Assembly: GCA_964383845.1 (NCBI GenBank)
Contig: CAYLIF010000005.1
Location: forward strand, 19,938-83,937
Reading direction: 5' to 3'
From: JAAZGD01 sp964383845
GTDB lineage: Bacteria > Bacillota > Clostridia > Peptostreptococcales > Anaerovoracaceae
Length of the DNA: 64,000 nt
The notes below the pieces were generated by a model. It ran no database searches and was not told where the DNA came from. It worked only from the letters and a program-made list of their open reading frames with translations. Each line of letters opens with the position of its first letter. Positions within the stretch are counted from its first letter, which is position 1. This document shows, one piece after another, positions 51,483 to 60,431 of this stretch. Made by a program: the position numbers and the translations under genes.

Positions 51483-52580
51483 TTATTTTACATAACCGTT
51501 GTTTTTTAGGTATTTATTGATATTGTTATGAGCCGCCATTATAGTGTTGGCATATACAGGTTTGTAACCGCCTCGATTTTCCCTAGCAATACCCATCTGA
51601 TAAGCTGATAAGGCTCTAATATGATCCCCTTTATATGCTTTCAGGGTTTGAGCATAGTATCTTGCTCCAAAGTCAATATTCTTTTTGGCATCCAGCAAAT
51701 CGGATTTTGACAAACCGTAGCCTCTGCCTGTTGCTTGCATTATCTGCATCATTCCAGTTGCACCGGCACGGCTGACAACATCTTTTCGGTATCCAGATTC
51801 GCATTGAGCTAAAGCCATAACCCATTCGACTCCAATCCCGTTGGTCATAGCTGCATTTTTGAAGTAGAAAGCATACTCTTGGGCCACACTGGGACGTATC
51901 TTTGGATTTCTGGAAAGAATATATTCTGCAAGTCCTTGATTGTATTTTGACTCTTTTTCGCTCCAAAGTGAAAGGGCAGTAACACCTTCCAAGGTGCTTA
52001 TACAAAGCCCATAGTTAGGGTCTGAATAAACATCCCATTCAAAAATGGAATCATTCATAAAGGCTCTTATAGGAAGATAAAGGACTCCATCATCCCCCTG
52101 CAGGGCTGGCAAAATACCTAAAGACATCTCATCTAGACCCTTGGAATCTAATACTTCTGGTATTCCGTGAAAAACTTTAACATCATATCTTTCTGTAACA
52201 GTTATAGATTCGTCGCCTCTTTTTACCCTCAGTTCTTCTAATTGCTTTCTTGTAGGTTCTTTTTTCTCTATAAATATGTGGGGATCTTCCCGGCTAACTC
52301 TATAGCCAAATCCCAGGATGTTTCCTATGGACTCACTTACAGGAACATAGGCAGCGTCTCGGTATATAAAGAACGGATTATTAAGATGATAGTTAACTAT
52401 CTTAGTGTTATTTATATTAATGTCTTTTACAAAAAATCTGGTTCCGTTCTCTATGCGCTGGTTTTCTATTTTTTGGGGATGTACCGAGCCAGCAGTTAAT
52501 GTTAGGGACACAAGTAAAGCTAGTAAAATCATGCCCAATCTTAATGATACTCTCATGGTTTTTGTTGCAATATTTCTCAT
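51483..52580 (-). CDS. Secreted lytic transglycosylase (SLT domain)
   Basis: Encodes 365 residues with a signal peptide (cleavage after about residue 32), a region resembling copper-amine-oxidase-like stalk domains (about 40-195; paired YVPVSESIGNILGF and LYLPIRAFM repeats), and a C-terminal SLT domain (about 235-360) with the catalytic Glu in ALAQCESGYRKDVVS, then GATGMMQIM and LSAYQMG. It cleaves peptidoglycan glycan strands. An AAGGAG site 8 nt before the ATG at 52580 fixes the start. Confidence 0.9.
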   Translation of the reverse strand: MRNIATKTMRVSLRLGMILLALLVSLTLTAGSVHPQKIENQRIENGTRFFVKDININNTKIVNYHLNNPFFIYRDAAYVPVSESIGNILGFGYRVSREDPHIFIEKKEPTRKQLEELRVKRGDESITVTERYDVKVFHGIPEVLDSKGLDEMSLGILPALQGDDGVLYLPIRAFMNDSIFEWDVYSDPNYGLCISTLEGVTALSLWSEKESKYNQGLAEYILSRNPKIRPSVAQEYAFYFKNAAMTNGIGVEWVMALAQCESGYRKDVVSRAGATGMMQIMQATGRGYGLSKSDLLDAKKNIDFGARYYAQTLKAYKGDHIRALSAYQMGIARENRGGYKPVYANTIMAAHNNINKYLKNNGYVK

Positions 52581-52689
52581 ATTTTAATCTCCTTTTTAAA
52601 CGTCATTCTATTATACAGACTCTTTTTCAAAAAGTACACCTTTTAAGGCTTTTTCTCCTCAAATAAGGGTATCCAACCCATATTTTCGG

Positions 52690-52698
52690 TGTTATAAT
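52690..52698 (+). promoter_or_regulatory. Extended -10 promoter of the MFS gene
   Basis: TGT-TATAAT ends 7 nt before the GTG start, so the message probably has little or no 5' leader. No ribosome binding site is seen between them. Confidence 0.5.
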
Positions 52699-52705
52699 TG
52701 CTTTC

Positions 52706-53920
52706 GTGGGCAATTTAAATGAAACAGTGAAAATATGGGGACGAGAGATTCCTAAGGATCTCCTGATTTTTCTCATTATAAGTGTACTGCTTGGCGTTGT
52801 AAGCGCAGTGGAGGCCACATCTCTAAATAATAGGCTTTATGAAGATTTGGATTTTACTGTAATGCAAAGAGCAATGCTTGAAACCCCTCGGGAACTCCCG
52901 GGGCTTTTAAGTGTTTTTATAATTGGTTTTATGAATTCTTTGGGAGATATTAAAATTGCTGCCGTTGCAAATATTCTAGGCGGCTTAGGGCTACTTCTTT
53001 TTGGAATGGCTCCCAATCAGTTTTCTTTTATTCTAATTACTCTGGTAATCTATTCAACTGGTCAACATCTATATCTTCCCCTAACCAACACCATTGCCAT
53101 GACATTTGCCAGTGGTGAAAACTATGGACAACGATTAGGTCAGGTTCAGAGCCTGGGTAGTATTTCTATTATTGTTGCAGCTGCAGTTCTTTACTTACTA
53201 TATAAACTCTTTGATGTTAGCTATCAGACGGTTTTCACAATTTCCGGAGTAGCAATGTTACTTGCAGGAGTCATGTTTTTGATTTTGGATAAAGGAGGAA
53301 CCCGGGGCAAGACTGTTGCCAGAAGAAAGTTCATTGTTAGAAGGGAGTTCAAACTTTACTATATCCTAGCCACTATCAACGGCGCCAGAAAACAAATTAC
53401 CATTACTTTTGTACCATGGCTTTTAATAGACACCTTCCAGCAACCAGTTACAACAATTACCGCTCTATTTTTTGTGGTCTGCATTCTCAATGTTTTCTTT
53501 AAGCCTTGGTTTGGAAAACTTATCGACGTAAAAGGTGAACGAACTGCCTTACAACTTGAGTCCCTAGTTATGTTTGTTGCATGTCTGGGCTTCGCTTTTG
53601 CTAAAAGTCTCTTTTCCCCACAAATTGCTTTGCTGGTAGTCTTCCTTTGCTACATTATTGATAAGCTAATGGAATCTGCATCAATGGCAAGGGCTACTTA
53701 TGTAAGGCGACTTTCACGAGAACCTTCAGATGTGGCTCGCACACTAGCTACAGGCCAAAGTGTTGATCATGCAGTCTCCATGATGATACCCCTCTTAGCA
53801 GGCTACGTATGGTATGCAAATGGCCTTAACGGTTATGTGTATGTATTCTTAGGGGCATTGGCAATATCCGGCTTAAACTTTTATGTGGCCAGTAAGATCC
53901 CAAGCAAAAAAGAAAGATAA
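52706..53920 (+). CDS. Major facilitator superfamily transporter
   Basis: Encodes 404 residues with about 12 membrane helices arranged as two halves around a central loop near residue 210. The second half has FGKLIDVKGER, a typical MFS loop. No substrate can be assigned. The GTG start lies 7 nt after a consensus -10 and lacks a ribosome binding site, and no in-frame downstream Met precedes the first helix. It is followed by a terminator. Confidence 0.85.
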   Translation: MGNLNETVKIWGREIPKDLLIFLIISVLLGVVSAVEATSLNNRLYEDLDFTVMQRAMLETPRELPGLLSVFIIGFMNSLGDIKIAAVANILGGLGLLLFGMAPNQFSFILITLVIYSTGQHLYLPLTNTIAMTFASGENYGQRLGQVQSLGSISIIVAAAVLYLLYKLFDVSYQTVFTISGVAMLLAGVMFLILDKGGTRGKTVARRKFIVRREFKLYYILATINGARKQITITFVPWLLIDTFQQPVTTITALFFVVCILNVFFKPWFGKLIDVKGERTALQLESLVMFVACLGFAFAKSLFSPQIALLVVFLCYIIDKLMESASMARATYVRRLSREPSDVARTLATGQSVDHAVSMMIPLLAGYVWYANGLNGYVYVFLGALAISGLNFYVASKIPSKKER

Positions 53921-53924
53921 TTTA

Positions 53925-53959
53925 AAAAACTCCAGAGATGAAATTTCTTTGGAGTTTTT
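53925..53959 (+). terminator. Terminator of the MFS gene
   Basis: A hairpin with AAAACTCCA/TGGAGTTTT arms and a run of T residues lies just after the stop codon. The A-rich opposite side could also terminate the minus-strand gene that ends at 54005. Confidence 0.8.
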
Positions 53960-54004
53960 GCTTTATATACTTATTAAAAATTGTCTCAAATATTTAGTCG
54001 GAAA

Positions 54005-54280
54005 TTATTTCATCTCATGTAAAACCTTGGCAAGACCAACATCTGCGGCACCACCAATCTCCTGGTAAACTCGCTTAGCCATGTCTTCATCAAATCCGCT
54101 GCAGAGTTCTATCAGGATTACCCCTTTTGCAAGCAATTCTTTTGCCACTTCACAGGCCTCTTCAACTGAGCTTACTCCAACCATAAAATTAGTCAGGTCC
54201 TTGGAATCAATCTCTGTGTAATGATCTTCTTTGTTTAGTCCTGGAGTTAAAACGATATACCCACATAATTCTTTTGCCAT
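54005..54280 (-). CDS. Small DUF6506-like protein
   Basis: Encodes 91 residues. It has the pattern GYIVLTPGLNKEDHYTEI, VSSVEEACEVAKELLAKGVILIELCSGF and a final AADVGLAKV, which resembles the DUF6506 family as I recall it. It is predicted soluble, of alternating strands and helices, with no known function. A cysteine in ELCSGF is at a conserved-looking place. It lies 68 nt after pgi and may be the last gene of that unit. Confidence 0.6.
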   Translation of the reverse strand: MAKELCGYIVLTPGLNKEDHYTEIDSKDLTNFMVGVSSVEEACEVAKELLAKGVILIELCSGFDEDMAKRVYQEIGGAADVGLAKVLHEMK

Positions 54281-54348
54281 TTTCTTTACCTCTTTTAAAT
54301 TATTCTTATATGTTTCAAAATATAAACCCTTAAACTATATAACCCTCC

Positions 54349-55599
54349 TTATTTTTCTAGTTCTTTTTTCATCTCCGCCTTATAAGCTTCGACTCCCGGT
54401 TGATTAAATGGATTAACTCCCATTAGGCTAGCAGTAATGGCGCAAGTGGTCTGGAAATAGTAAAACAGTTGACCCATTATTCTTGGGCTCATATTTGGGA
54501 TATTTACCTTTACCATTGGAATGCCTCTTTGCTCATGGGCATTCATAACACCTTGAAGAGCTGCTCGATTAATCTGGTTCATTGTTTTTCCCTTCATAGA
54601 AGGGTCTTCTTCCCAAGGAAGTAGAACGTCTCCCAAGGGTCTTTCCAAGTCCAATATTGTTTCAAAGAAAATAGGGCTGCCTTCTTGAAGGAATTGTCCC
54701 ATGCTATGTAAGTCAGTGGTAAAATTTAGTGAAGCAGGAAACATTCCCGTGTCATCCTTGCCTTCGCTTTCTCCAAAAAGTTGCTTAAGCCACTCAGCAA
54801 AATATTGGAGGCAAGGCTCGTAGCTTTCAAATATTTCAATTTGCTTGCCTTTTTGTAGCATCAGATATCGAAGAATAGCGTAATCAGGGAGATTGTGGTC
54901 CCAACCCGAATCGCAAGCCATTTCATAGGCTCCTTGCAAGACTTGCCTTATTGGGATTCCAAGAACCGCCATTGGCAGTAAGCCTACCGCAGTTAGTACA
55001 GAATATCTACCACCTATATCTTCTGGAATGGAGAAATGAAGATAATCTTTCTGACAACACTCTTCATAAAGAGAACCCTTTGACTCATCGGTAACAGCAA
55101 ATATTCTCTTTCCTGCCTCTTCCTCTCCATACTTATTTATCAAAGCTTCCTTTAAAACAGAAAAGGCCAATCTTGGTTCGATAGTGGTTCCTGATTTAGA
55201 AATAACACAAATACAAGTGTCTTTTTCGTAGACTTCATCTAAGAGTTTACGGTGTTCAGTGCCGCTAAGGTTTTTGCCGGCAAATCGAATCTCTGGGTAT
55301 CCCGGCTCAACCCCCAAGGCTTCAATAGCCGCCCGAGCGCCCAGATAAGAGCCCCCAATGCCAACAACCACAAAAAGCTTACAGCGATTTTGGATAGCTA
55401 AGGCTACAGTTTCTATTCTTTCTACCTCTTCCATAAAATCAGAATCTTCTTTGGGGTATTCAAGAGGCAGTGAAACCCAACCTGTAAAATCTTCTTTGCC
55501 TGACCATAATTTCTCTAGGGCTTCGTCTACTCTAGGCCTTAAAGCATCATATTCTTCTTTTTCTATAGTTCCTTTCGAGCAATCGATTCGAATATCCAT
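54349..55599 (-). CDS. pgi: Glucose-6-phosphate isomerase
   Basis: Encodes about 416 residues interconverting glucose 6- and fructose 6-phosphate. VVGIGGSYLGARAAIEAL, ISKSGTTIEP and DIGGRYSVLTAVG are the substrate-binding motifs. The ATG at 55599 has an AGGAGG site; an in-frame ATG 13 codons earlier has none. The gene follows the CapD-like dehydratase by 22 nt. In this unit it could feed sugar-nucleotide or surface glycan synthesis as well as glycolysis. Confidence 0.96.
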   Translation of the reverse strand: MDIRIDCSKGTIEKEEYDALRPRVDEALEKLWSGKEDFTGWVSLPLEYPKEDSDFMEEVERIETVALAIQNRCKLFVVVGIGGSYLGARAAIEALGVEPGYPEIRFAGKNLSGTEHRKLLDEVYEKDTCICVISKSGTTIEPRLAFSVLKEALINKYGEEEAGKRIFAVTDESKGSLYEECCQKDYLHFSIPEDIGGRYSVLTAVGLLPMAVLGIPIRQVLQGAYEMACDSGWDHNLPDYAILRYLMLQKGKQIEIFESYEPCLQYFAEWLKQLFGESEGKDDTGMFPASLNFTTDLHSMGQFLQEGSPIFFETILDLERPLGDVLLPWEEDPSMKGKTMNQINRAALQGVMNAHEQRGIPMVKVNIPNMSPRIMGQLFYYFQTTCAITASLMGVNPFNQPGVEAYKAEMKKELEK

Positions 55600-55621
55600 C
55601 TTCTCCTCCTGCCGTTTTTTA

Positions 55622-57532
55622 TTAGTGACCGTTTCCATTTGGAGTATAGTTAGGCACCATTTCTTGGAGCCATTCTCTTATCTCAGCATCTCCTAAGCAG
55701 CACAGTTCCTCTACTCTTTCATCTAAACGGTTTTCACTTTTAACCATATCTTTCAGCTCATCAAGAGCCTCTAAAGGATGTCCCACATAAATTTTGTCGT
55801 GAGCTGTCTTCTCTATTCCTTCTTCATCTAAGAGCAACTCTTCGTAGAGTTTTTCACCAGGTCTAAGACCTGTAACAACAATATCGATATCCACATCAGG
55901 AACATAGCCTGAGAGACGAATTACATTTTCTGCTAGTTCCATAATACGAACAGGCTCTCCCATATCTAATACGAAGATTTCTCCTCCTTTTGCCATGGCC
56001 CCAGTTTGGATTACCAATTGAACAGCCTCTGGGATAGTCATAAAATACCTGGTTATATCAGGGTGGGTTACTGTAACAGGGCCCCCACTTTCAATTTGTT
56101 TTCTAAAAATAGGGATAACAGAACCGTTGGAGCCAAGAACATTACCAAATCTAACTGCAGAAAAGCTAACCTTGGAGCTGCCTCGGCTTTTCTCTTGCAG
56201 GATCATCTCCGCCACTCTTTTCGTAGCTCCCATTATATTTGTAGGGTTAACAGCCTTATCCGTTGAAATCATAACAAATTTAGTTACTGCAAACTCCTCA
56301 GATAAGTCCATCACATTCTTACTACCAAGTATATTATTCATCAAAGCCTCTTTGGGATTTTGTTCCATTAAGGGAACATGTTTATGGGCTGCAGCATGGA
56401 AAATTACATGGGGTCTATATTTTTCAAAAACTTCTCTAAGCCTTTCTTTGTTTCTCACAGAACCTATCACAACCTCGAACTCTAAGTGTGGGAAAGACTG
56501 CTTCATCTCATTTAAAAGTTCGAAAACCGTATTTTCATAAATGTCTAAAGCGATTAGTTTCCTAGGTTTGAATGTGGCAATTTGCCTGCAAAGTTCGCTA
56601 CCAATTGACCCTCCACCGCCGGTAACCATGACAATCTGATCTGACAAGTAGCCAGAGATTTCTCTGATATTGATTTTCACTGGATCTCTTCCTAAAAGGT
56701 CCTCTATATCAACATCTCTAAGCTTAGATATGCTTACTGTCTCATTAATCAGATCGATTAGGCTGGGTAAAATTTTTATTTTGGCTCGAGTTTTATTGCA
56801 TTCGTTTACAATCTCTTGAATCACCTTCCTATTGGCCGATGGAATAGCCACAATGATTTCAGTGATTCCATACTTTCTGGCTATAAGTCTAATGTTGCTA
56901 ACATTACCAACAACTTTGACTCCATTAATTCGACTCCCTAGTTTTGATGGGTCATCATCTATTACGACCACAGGTTTTTTGCCATATTCAGGATGCTGTT
57001 TCATCTCCCTTATCATAGAGGCCCCTGCATCTCCCGCTCCCACAATCATTACTTTGGAAACATTTCCACCCATTAGGTTGCGACGACCCAATGAAAAAAT
57101 AGTGCTATTAAAAGCTCCAGGAGTCCTAAAGCTCCGTATCATTCTATAAGTAATTCGAGACCCACCAACCAAAACCATGATTAGTAGGCCGGCAATAATA
57201 TATATACTTCTTGGAACTGCCTGTTGGGTAAAGGTCATGTAGCCAAGAACCAGCAATTCCGAAGTTAATGCCGCGATTACTACCTTTACCAACTCTTGAG
57301 TCCCTGCATACCGCCACATACTTGTATAAATCCCTAGTATCCCAAAGCTGGCCAGAGTAATTAAAGTTATTACTGCAATATTACTGGCGTAAACTGCAAA
57401 CCAGATCTCAAATTGGGTGCCATTAACTTCAAACTCAAAACGCAAAAGATAGGCCCCAATGTAGGCCACATTAATAATTATTATATCTAGTATAATCAGC
57501 AATACTATTCTAATTGGTTTCGCCATCTTCAC
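55622..57532 (-). CDS. CapD/PglF-like membrane-bound nucleotide-sugar 4,6-dehydratase
   Basis: Encodes 636 residues. Four membrane helices (about 8-120) are followed by a CoA-binding-like Rossmann domain (about 155-250, VGAGDAGASMI) and a C-terminal SDR dehydratase (about 300-600) with MVTGGGGSIGSELCRQ and the later FVMISTDKAVNPTN. This matches the CapD/WbpM/PglF class that converts UDP-GlcNAc to a 4-keto-6-deoxy sugar in surface polysaccharide or glycoprotein pathways. The final residues are Asn/Gly-rich. It is flanked by the pseudo-protease and pgi in one apparent operon. Confidence 0.93.
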   Translation of the reverse strand: MKMAKPIRIVLLIILDIIIINVAYIGAYLLRFEFEVNGTQFEIWFAVYASNIAVITLITLASFGILGIYTSMWRYAGTQELVKVVIAALTSELLVLGYMTFTQQAVPRSIYIIAGLLIMVLVGGSRITYRMIRSFRTPGAFNSTIFSLGRRNLMGGNVSKVMIVGAGDAGASMIREMKQHPEYGKKPVVVIDDDPSKLGSRINGVKVVGNVSNIRLIARKYGITEIIVAIPSANRKVIQEIVNECNKTRAKIKILPSLIDLINETVSISKLRDVDIEDLLGRDPVKINIREISGYLSDQIVMVTGGGGSIGSELCRQIATFKPRKLIALDIYENTVFELLNEMKQSFPHLEFEVVIGSVRNKERLREVFEKYRPHVIFHAAAHKHVPLMEQNPKEALMNNILGSKNVMDLSEEFAVTKFVMISTDKAVNPTNIMGATKRVAEMILQEKSRGSSKVSFSAVRFGNVLGSNGSVIPIFRKQIESGGPVTVTHPDITRYFMTIPEAVQLVIQTGAMAKGGEIFVLDMGEPVRIMELAENVIRLSGYVPDVDIDIVVTGLRPGEKLYEELLLDEEGIEKTAHDKIYVGHPLEALDELKDMVKSENRLDERVEELCCLGDAEIREWLQEMVPNYTPNGNGH

Positions 57533-57555
57533 TAAATAATCCTCTTGTCTTTCTT

Positions 57556-58455
57556 TTAGTTTAGTTTGTATTCATCTTCAGTTTCTGTGGCCAAGGCCAA
57601 TAAATTGTCTGCTTCTTGTACCTTCTCTAAAGAGGGTGCTTCTTCTGGCTCATCGGTTTTATATGCAACTTTTTCTTTTCGCATAAACTCTTTGATTCGT
57701 TCCACATGAATACACATGCCGAAATTTAAATGGCTTACACCGCTATACATTCCATAGATTACACCATTTTCATCAAAGAGTGGGCCTCCCTCCTGACCTC
57801 GAAAGCCAGGATTAACTAACTCTACTCCAACAATACCATCAGGGCCACCAACCAACCTACTAACCATGCCATTCAAAGGAAATCTAGGCATTGTGGCTCT
57901 TCCTACTTTGGTCCATTTGATGTTGTCAGTCTCTATGTCGTACTCGTAATTCTTAAATTCAGGGAATGGGAATCCAAGGCGACAGAGCATTTTCCCAGGC
58001 TTCAAATCTTTGCTATTACCAGAAAACACTGCAGAATCTTTGTAGCCCAAAGTATTAAAGCCTTCAAAATGTACTAAGGCCAAGTCCAATTTAGGATGCA
58101 TCTTGCAAGTTACCCCTTTAATCACGTCCACACAGCCTACAAAGTTCACCTTTAATTGGGCAACAACATCGGAATTATATTGGAATCGTTCCTCCAGCTG
58201 CTTTACTCCTTGTTCAAAATGAAAGCCTGAAGGGATAAGTTTTTTCTGTTCTAAAAACTCCCCATACTTCTTGTCAATATTCCCAGCATCTAAAATCATT
58301 TTGGCAACACCTTTAGAAGTTACCGCCCAACCCTCATCATTAACAAAAAAGAGTGTGGCAGAACCTGGGCTCACTTCAGATGTTCCATATTTTCTCATAA
58401 TCGTAAAAATAGGCCGAGTGTATCCACCCACCCTCTCTATAGCATCTACAAACAT
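57556..58455 (-). CDS. Trypsin-like fold protein lacking catalytic residues
   Basis: Encodes 299 residues that align by eye with S1-type serine proteases of the HtrA/DegP shape. The expected TNAHVV segment reads TSKGVAK, so the catalytic His is absent; the Asp in KLDLALVHF is kept; and the NPGNSGGPL segment reads NPGFRGQEGGPL, so the Ser is absent. It has no signal peptide. It is therefore a likely inactive scaffold or binding protein; a different chemistry cannot be excluded. It is 23 nt upstream of the CapD-like gene and probably co-transcribed with it. Confidence 0.72.
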   Translation of the reverse strand: MFVDAIERVGGYTRPIFTIMRKYGTSEVSPGSATLFFVNDEGWAVTSKGVAKMILDAGNIDKKYGEFLEQKKLIPSGFHFEQGVKQLEERFQYNSDVVAQLKVNFVGCVDVIKGVTCKMHPKLDLALVHFEGFNTLGYKDSAVFSGNSKDLKPGKMLCRLGFPFPEFKNYEYDIETDNIKWTKVGRATMPRFPLNGMVSRLVGGPDGIVGVELVNPGFRGQEGGPLFDENGVIYGMYSGVSHLNFGMCIHVERIKEFMRKEKVAYKTDEPEEAPSLEKVQEADNLLALATETEDEYKLN

Positions 58456-58609
58456 AGTTACCTCCTGTCTTTCTAATTGAAATTATACCATAGGCCTCAT
58501 TAAATAAAAAGAATATGATATGTTTAATCCTCCCATACTTAGGGCATAAAGATTATGTAAGGTTTTTAAATCGTAGAATAAGTAATTTTATTATTATAGG
58601 AGGTACAAA

Positions 58610-58990
58610 ATGGTTAAAGAGCTAAAATTTTTCAGATGTGAACACTGTGGAAACATTATTTATTTCCTTCATGATTCAGGCGTAAAGGTTCAGTGCTGTG
58701 GTGATGATATGAAAATGATTGAACCCCAGACTGCAGACTCTACAAAAGAAAAACATGTCCCCGTAATTAAACAAGACGGAAATAAAGTTAATGTTAGAGT
58801 TGGATCTGTAGATCATCCAATGGAAGAAAAACACTATATCGAGTTTATCGTATTGTTGACAGAAAAGGGAGTCCAGATTGCTTACTTGAAACCTGGTGAA
58901 GAACCAGCAGCAGACTTCGCACTTCTAGATGGAGACAAAGTTGTTGCAGCTTACGAATACTGTAACATTCACAGTCTTTGGAAGGCATAA
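58610..58990 (+). CDS. Desulfoferrodoxin (superoxide reductase)
   Basis: Encodes 126 residues with two iron sites. The N-terminal desulforedoxin domain has Cys10, Cys13, Cys29 and Cys30; the C-terminal site has His49, His69, His75, Cys118 and His121, with Lys48 next to the catalytic centre. This two-centre form reduces superoxide to peroxide without releasing oxygen and is typical of anaerobes. An AGGAGGT site precedes the ATG, and a strong terminator follows, so it is monocistronic. Confidence 0.96.
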   Translation: MVKELKFFRCEHCGNIIYFLHDSGVKVQCCGDDMKMIEPQTADSTKEKHVPVIKQDGNKVNVRVGSVDHPMEEKHYIEFIVLLTEKGVQIAYLKPGEEPAADFALLDGDKVVAAYEYCNIHSLWKA

Positions 58991-59022
58991 AATAGTCCAT
59001 CAACATTTCTACAATATAGAAG

Positions 59023-59064
59023 ATACCTCGGGCCACGGAAATATCCGGAATCCGAGGTATTTTC
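59023..59064 (+). terminator. Terminator of the desulfoferrodoxin gene
   Basis: A 9-bp perfect stem (ATACCTCGG/CCGAGGTAT) encloses a smaller CGGA/TCCG hairpin and is followed by TTTTCTT. It overlaps the start of the metY promoter. Confidence 0.8.
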
Positions 59065-59093
59065 TTGATTTCAACCCATCTTTGCCGTATAGT
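59065..59093 (+). promoter_or_regulatory. Promoter of metY-metA
   Basis: TTGATT (59065-59070) and TATAGT (59088-59093) are 17 bp apart, about 33 bp before the metY ATG. The leader is too short for an S-box riboswitch. Confidence 0.45.
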
Positions 59094-59132
59094 ATATCTA
59101 TAATTTATATAAATGGATTGGAGAAAATATTC

Positions 59133-60416
59133 ATGAATAATAAAAAACAGGGGTTTGAAACAATTTGTGTCCAAGGGGGCTACCAGGCAAAAAAAGGGGA
59201 GCCACAGGTAATGCCTATTGTACAAAACACCACTTACCGCTACTTTAATACCAAAGACGTGGCCGAGCTTTTCGATTTGGAAAGCGGAGATTTTATGTAC
59301 ACAAGACTGGGGAATCCAACCCTTAGTGTTTTAGAAAAACATATGGCAGAGTTAGAAGGCGGAACTGCAGCAGTATCTGCATCTTCTGGTCAGTCTGCAA
59401 CTCTTATGACCATATTAAATATTTGTCAGGTGGGAGATCACATTATATCTTCGTCAAGTGTTTACGGTGGAACTTTTAATCTTTTTGCTGTTTCTCTGAA
59501 AAAGATGGGAATTGACGTTAGCTTTGTTGACTCCGACCTTTCAGTTGAAGAAATATTAAAAGAAGGAAGGCCAAATACAAAAATAGTATTTGCTGAAACA
59601 CTGGCTAACCCAGCCCTTAAAGTCCTAGACTTCAAAAAATTCAAAGATGTGGCTTTGGCTTTAAAAGCCCCTCTTGTTATTGATAATACCTTGGCCACTC
59701 CAGCCCTAACTCGGCCTATTGAACATGGTGCAGATATAGTTATTCATAGCACCACCAAGTTTGCAGACGGTCATGCTAGCAGCTTAGGGGGAATGGTTAT
59801 TGAAGCTGGAAGCTTTAATTGGGCTGAGGGTGATAAATACCCAGGGATGACCGAGCCTGATGACAGCTATCACGGTTTATGTTTCTATGAGAAATTTGGA
59901 TCCACCGCATTTACAACGAAATTGAGAACTACTATGCTTCGAGATTTTGGTTGTACTATGGCTCCCATGAATGCCTATCTAACTCATCAAGGACTACAGA
60001 CCTTGCATCTTAGAATGGAACGTCATTCACAAAATGCTATGGACCTAGCCTTGTTTTTAAACAATCACCCCAAAGTAGACTGGGTTACTTATCCTGGCTT
60101 AGAATCAGATCCTTCCCATAGTTTAGCCTCTATGTATATGCCCAAGGGCGCCGGTGGCGTCCTTAGCTTCGGGGTTAAAGGGGGAAGAACCAAGGGAGAA
60201 TTGTTCTTAGAACATTTAGAATTGGCCAGCATCGTTGTTCACGTGGGGGACATCAGAACCTCCGTACTTCACCCCGCAAGCACCACTCACAGACAGTTAT
60301 CAGAAGAACAACAGATTGCCGGCGGAATATTACCCGAACTAATCCGAGTCTCCGTAGGCATTGAGAATATAGAGGACATAAAGGCGGATTTTGAAAGGGC
60401 CTTTGACAGTCTCTAG
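59133..60416 (+). CDS. metY: O-acetylhomoserine sulfhydrylase
   Basis: Encodes about 427 residues of the Cys/Met-metabolism PLP family, with the family start FETICVQGGYQ, the PLP lysine in HSTTKFADGH, and the MetY-type insert near residues 220-260 (MTEPDDSYHGL). It condenses O-acetylhomoserine with sulfide, giving homocysteine. The ATG at 59133 has a GGAG site; the frame is open 68 codons further upstream, overlapping the preceding gene, and that part is not likely to be translated. The next gene encodes the matching acetyltransferase. Confidence 0.95.
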   Translation: MNNKKQGFETICVQGGYQAKKGEPQVMPIVQNTTYRYFNTKDVAELFDLESGDFMYTRLGNPTLSVLEKHMAELEGGTAAVSASSGQSATLMTILNICQVGDHIISSSSVYGGTFNLFAVSLKKMGIDVSFVDSDLSVEEILKEGRPNTKIVFAETLANPALKVLDFKKFKDVALALKAPLVIDNTLATPALTRPIEHGADIVIHSTTKFADGHASSLGGMVIEAGSFNWAEGDKYPGMTEPDDSYHGLCFYEKFGSTAFTTKLRTTMLRDFGCTMAPMNAYLTHQGLQTLHLRMERHSQNAMDLALFLNNHPKVDWVTYPGLESDPSHSLASMYMPKGAGGVLSFGVKGGRTKGELFLEHLELASIVVHVGDIRTSVLHPASTTHRQLSEEQQIAGGILPELIRVSVGIENIEDIKADFERAFDSL

Positions 60417-60431
60417 GAAAGGTTGATTACT

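Noticed and set aside
51673..52005. 110-codon minus-strand frame within the lytic transglycosylase gene
   Set aside because: Out-of-frame overlap with the catalytic SLT domain on the same strand; no family resemblance.
56127..56540. 137-codon plus-strand frame opposite the CapD-like gene
   Set aside because: Lies inside the conserved dehydratase domain on the other strand; no independent start signal.
58929..59132. Long N-terminal extension of metY
   Set aside because: Would run back through the desulfoferrodoxin gene and its terminator; family length and ribosome binding site both support the ATG at 59133.
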